Assembly: GCF_003023845.1 (NCBI RefSeq)
Contig: NZ_PYFT01000001.1
Location: 2,046,001 to 2,110,000, forward strand
DNA: 64,000 nt
From: Adhaeribacter arboris
GTDB lineage: Bacteria; Bacteroidota; Bacteroidia; Cytophagales; Hymenobacteraceae
Direction of reading: 5' to 3'
In this document: positions 63,638 through 64,000 of the stretch, one piece after another
Numbering within the stretch: position 1 is the stretch's first letter
How the letters are laid out: each line of letters opens with the position of its first letter
The notes under the pieces: generated by a model
The model's database searches: none
What the model was told of the DNA's origin: nothing
Seen by the model: the letters and a program-made list of their open reading frames with translations, nothing else
Translations under genes and position numbers: made by a program

Positions 63638-64000
63638 GAATATTCTATTTAACAATCAGGTGACTAAGTACTAAATAATTAACTTACAAATGATTTACTT
63701 AGTTTACTATTCAATCTTCACCTCTAAAAGTTTGTATTCCAGATAAAAGGTTGGGTTAGCTTTCCAACCAGCTGAATTTAATAGTTATAAATTTTTACAA
63801 GTTGAACTAAACAGAAGCTACCTTTAATAGTTAAGTACAAACTCCTTAAAAGACAATATAATCTTTCGATTGAACTTTTTGTTTATTTAACGAATTAGGA
63901 TACATGAAAGAGCAAACCCTACTTTAGCTAATATTAAACAGCTACTCAAACCTTTTTATCGTCCATAACAGGAATTCTAATTAGCAATAAATATAATGTG
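63638..64000. other. Right-edge intergenic region, no gene seen
   Basis: AT-rich sequence after the M50 gene to the window end. I find no ORF, RNA gene or repeat that can be supported. Confidence 0.5.

Overview
This 64 kb window comes from a Bacteroidota chromosome. It carries a SusC/SusD pair, a type IX secretion sorting domain on a cellulase-like enzyme, promoters with the Bacteroidota -7 element TAnnTTTG, TPR/CHAT proteins and very few Shine-Dalgarno sites. My inference is Cytophagales, probably Hymenobacteraceae (Adhaeribacter-like), but no 16S or other taxonomic marker is present.

Layout. (1) 1-1030: 5' part of a macroglobulin-like exported protein that runs off the left edge. (2) 1.9-14.3 kb: a carbohydrate utilisation locus with a divergent GntR-type sugar-sensing repressor, SusC, SusD, a GH172 (DUF2961) lipoprotein, a GH32 enzyme, a ROK sugar kinase and a sugar symporter. 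Together these make a coherent route for a fructose-containing glycan or a difructose anhydride. (3) 14.3-15.5 kb: remains of a glycosyltransferase and a short-chain dehydrogenase. (4) 15.6-22.3 kb: unlinked genes: RluE-type pseudouridine synthase, T9SS-secreted GH5, Bcr/CflA exporter, a D-apionate-lactonase-like protein and a zinc-ribbon protein. (5) 22.4-29.1 kb: a light-sensing cluster of heme oxygenase (frameshifted), a bacteriophytochrome photosensory module without an output domain, and a CheB-CheR-PAS-histidine kinase hybrid. (6) 29.2-38.2 kb: radical SAM protein, two small Spy-like secreted proteins, M3 and M13 metallopeptidases and an alkyltransferase-like protein. (7) 38.5-44.3 kb: a complete RND efflux operon (adaptor, pump, TolC-type channel). 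(8) 44.4-48.1 kb: M48 protease, GH5-like hydrolase and a lipocalin-like small protein.

(9) 48.2-60.7 kb is the most unusual region. Two exported paralogous proteins, each with 12 TPR repeats followed by a CHAT (caspase-like) protease domain, bracket an exported M48-TPR metalloprotease, an unknown beta-rich protein, an ECF sigma factor and a one-pass membrane protein with an anti-sigma-like N-terminus and a periplasmic TPR tail. This looks like a self-contained envelope sensing and proteolysis module. (10) 60.7-64 kb: a gene-poor stretch with a 51-bp palindrome, a CAU-anticodon tRNA, and an overlapping HAD phosphatase / M50 protease pair.

All functions are read from sequence motifs and memory of families; no database search was run.
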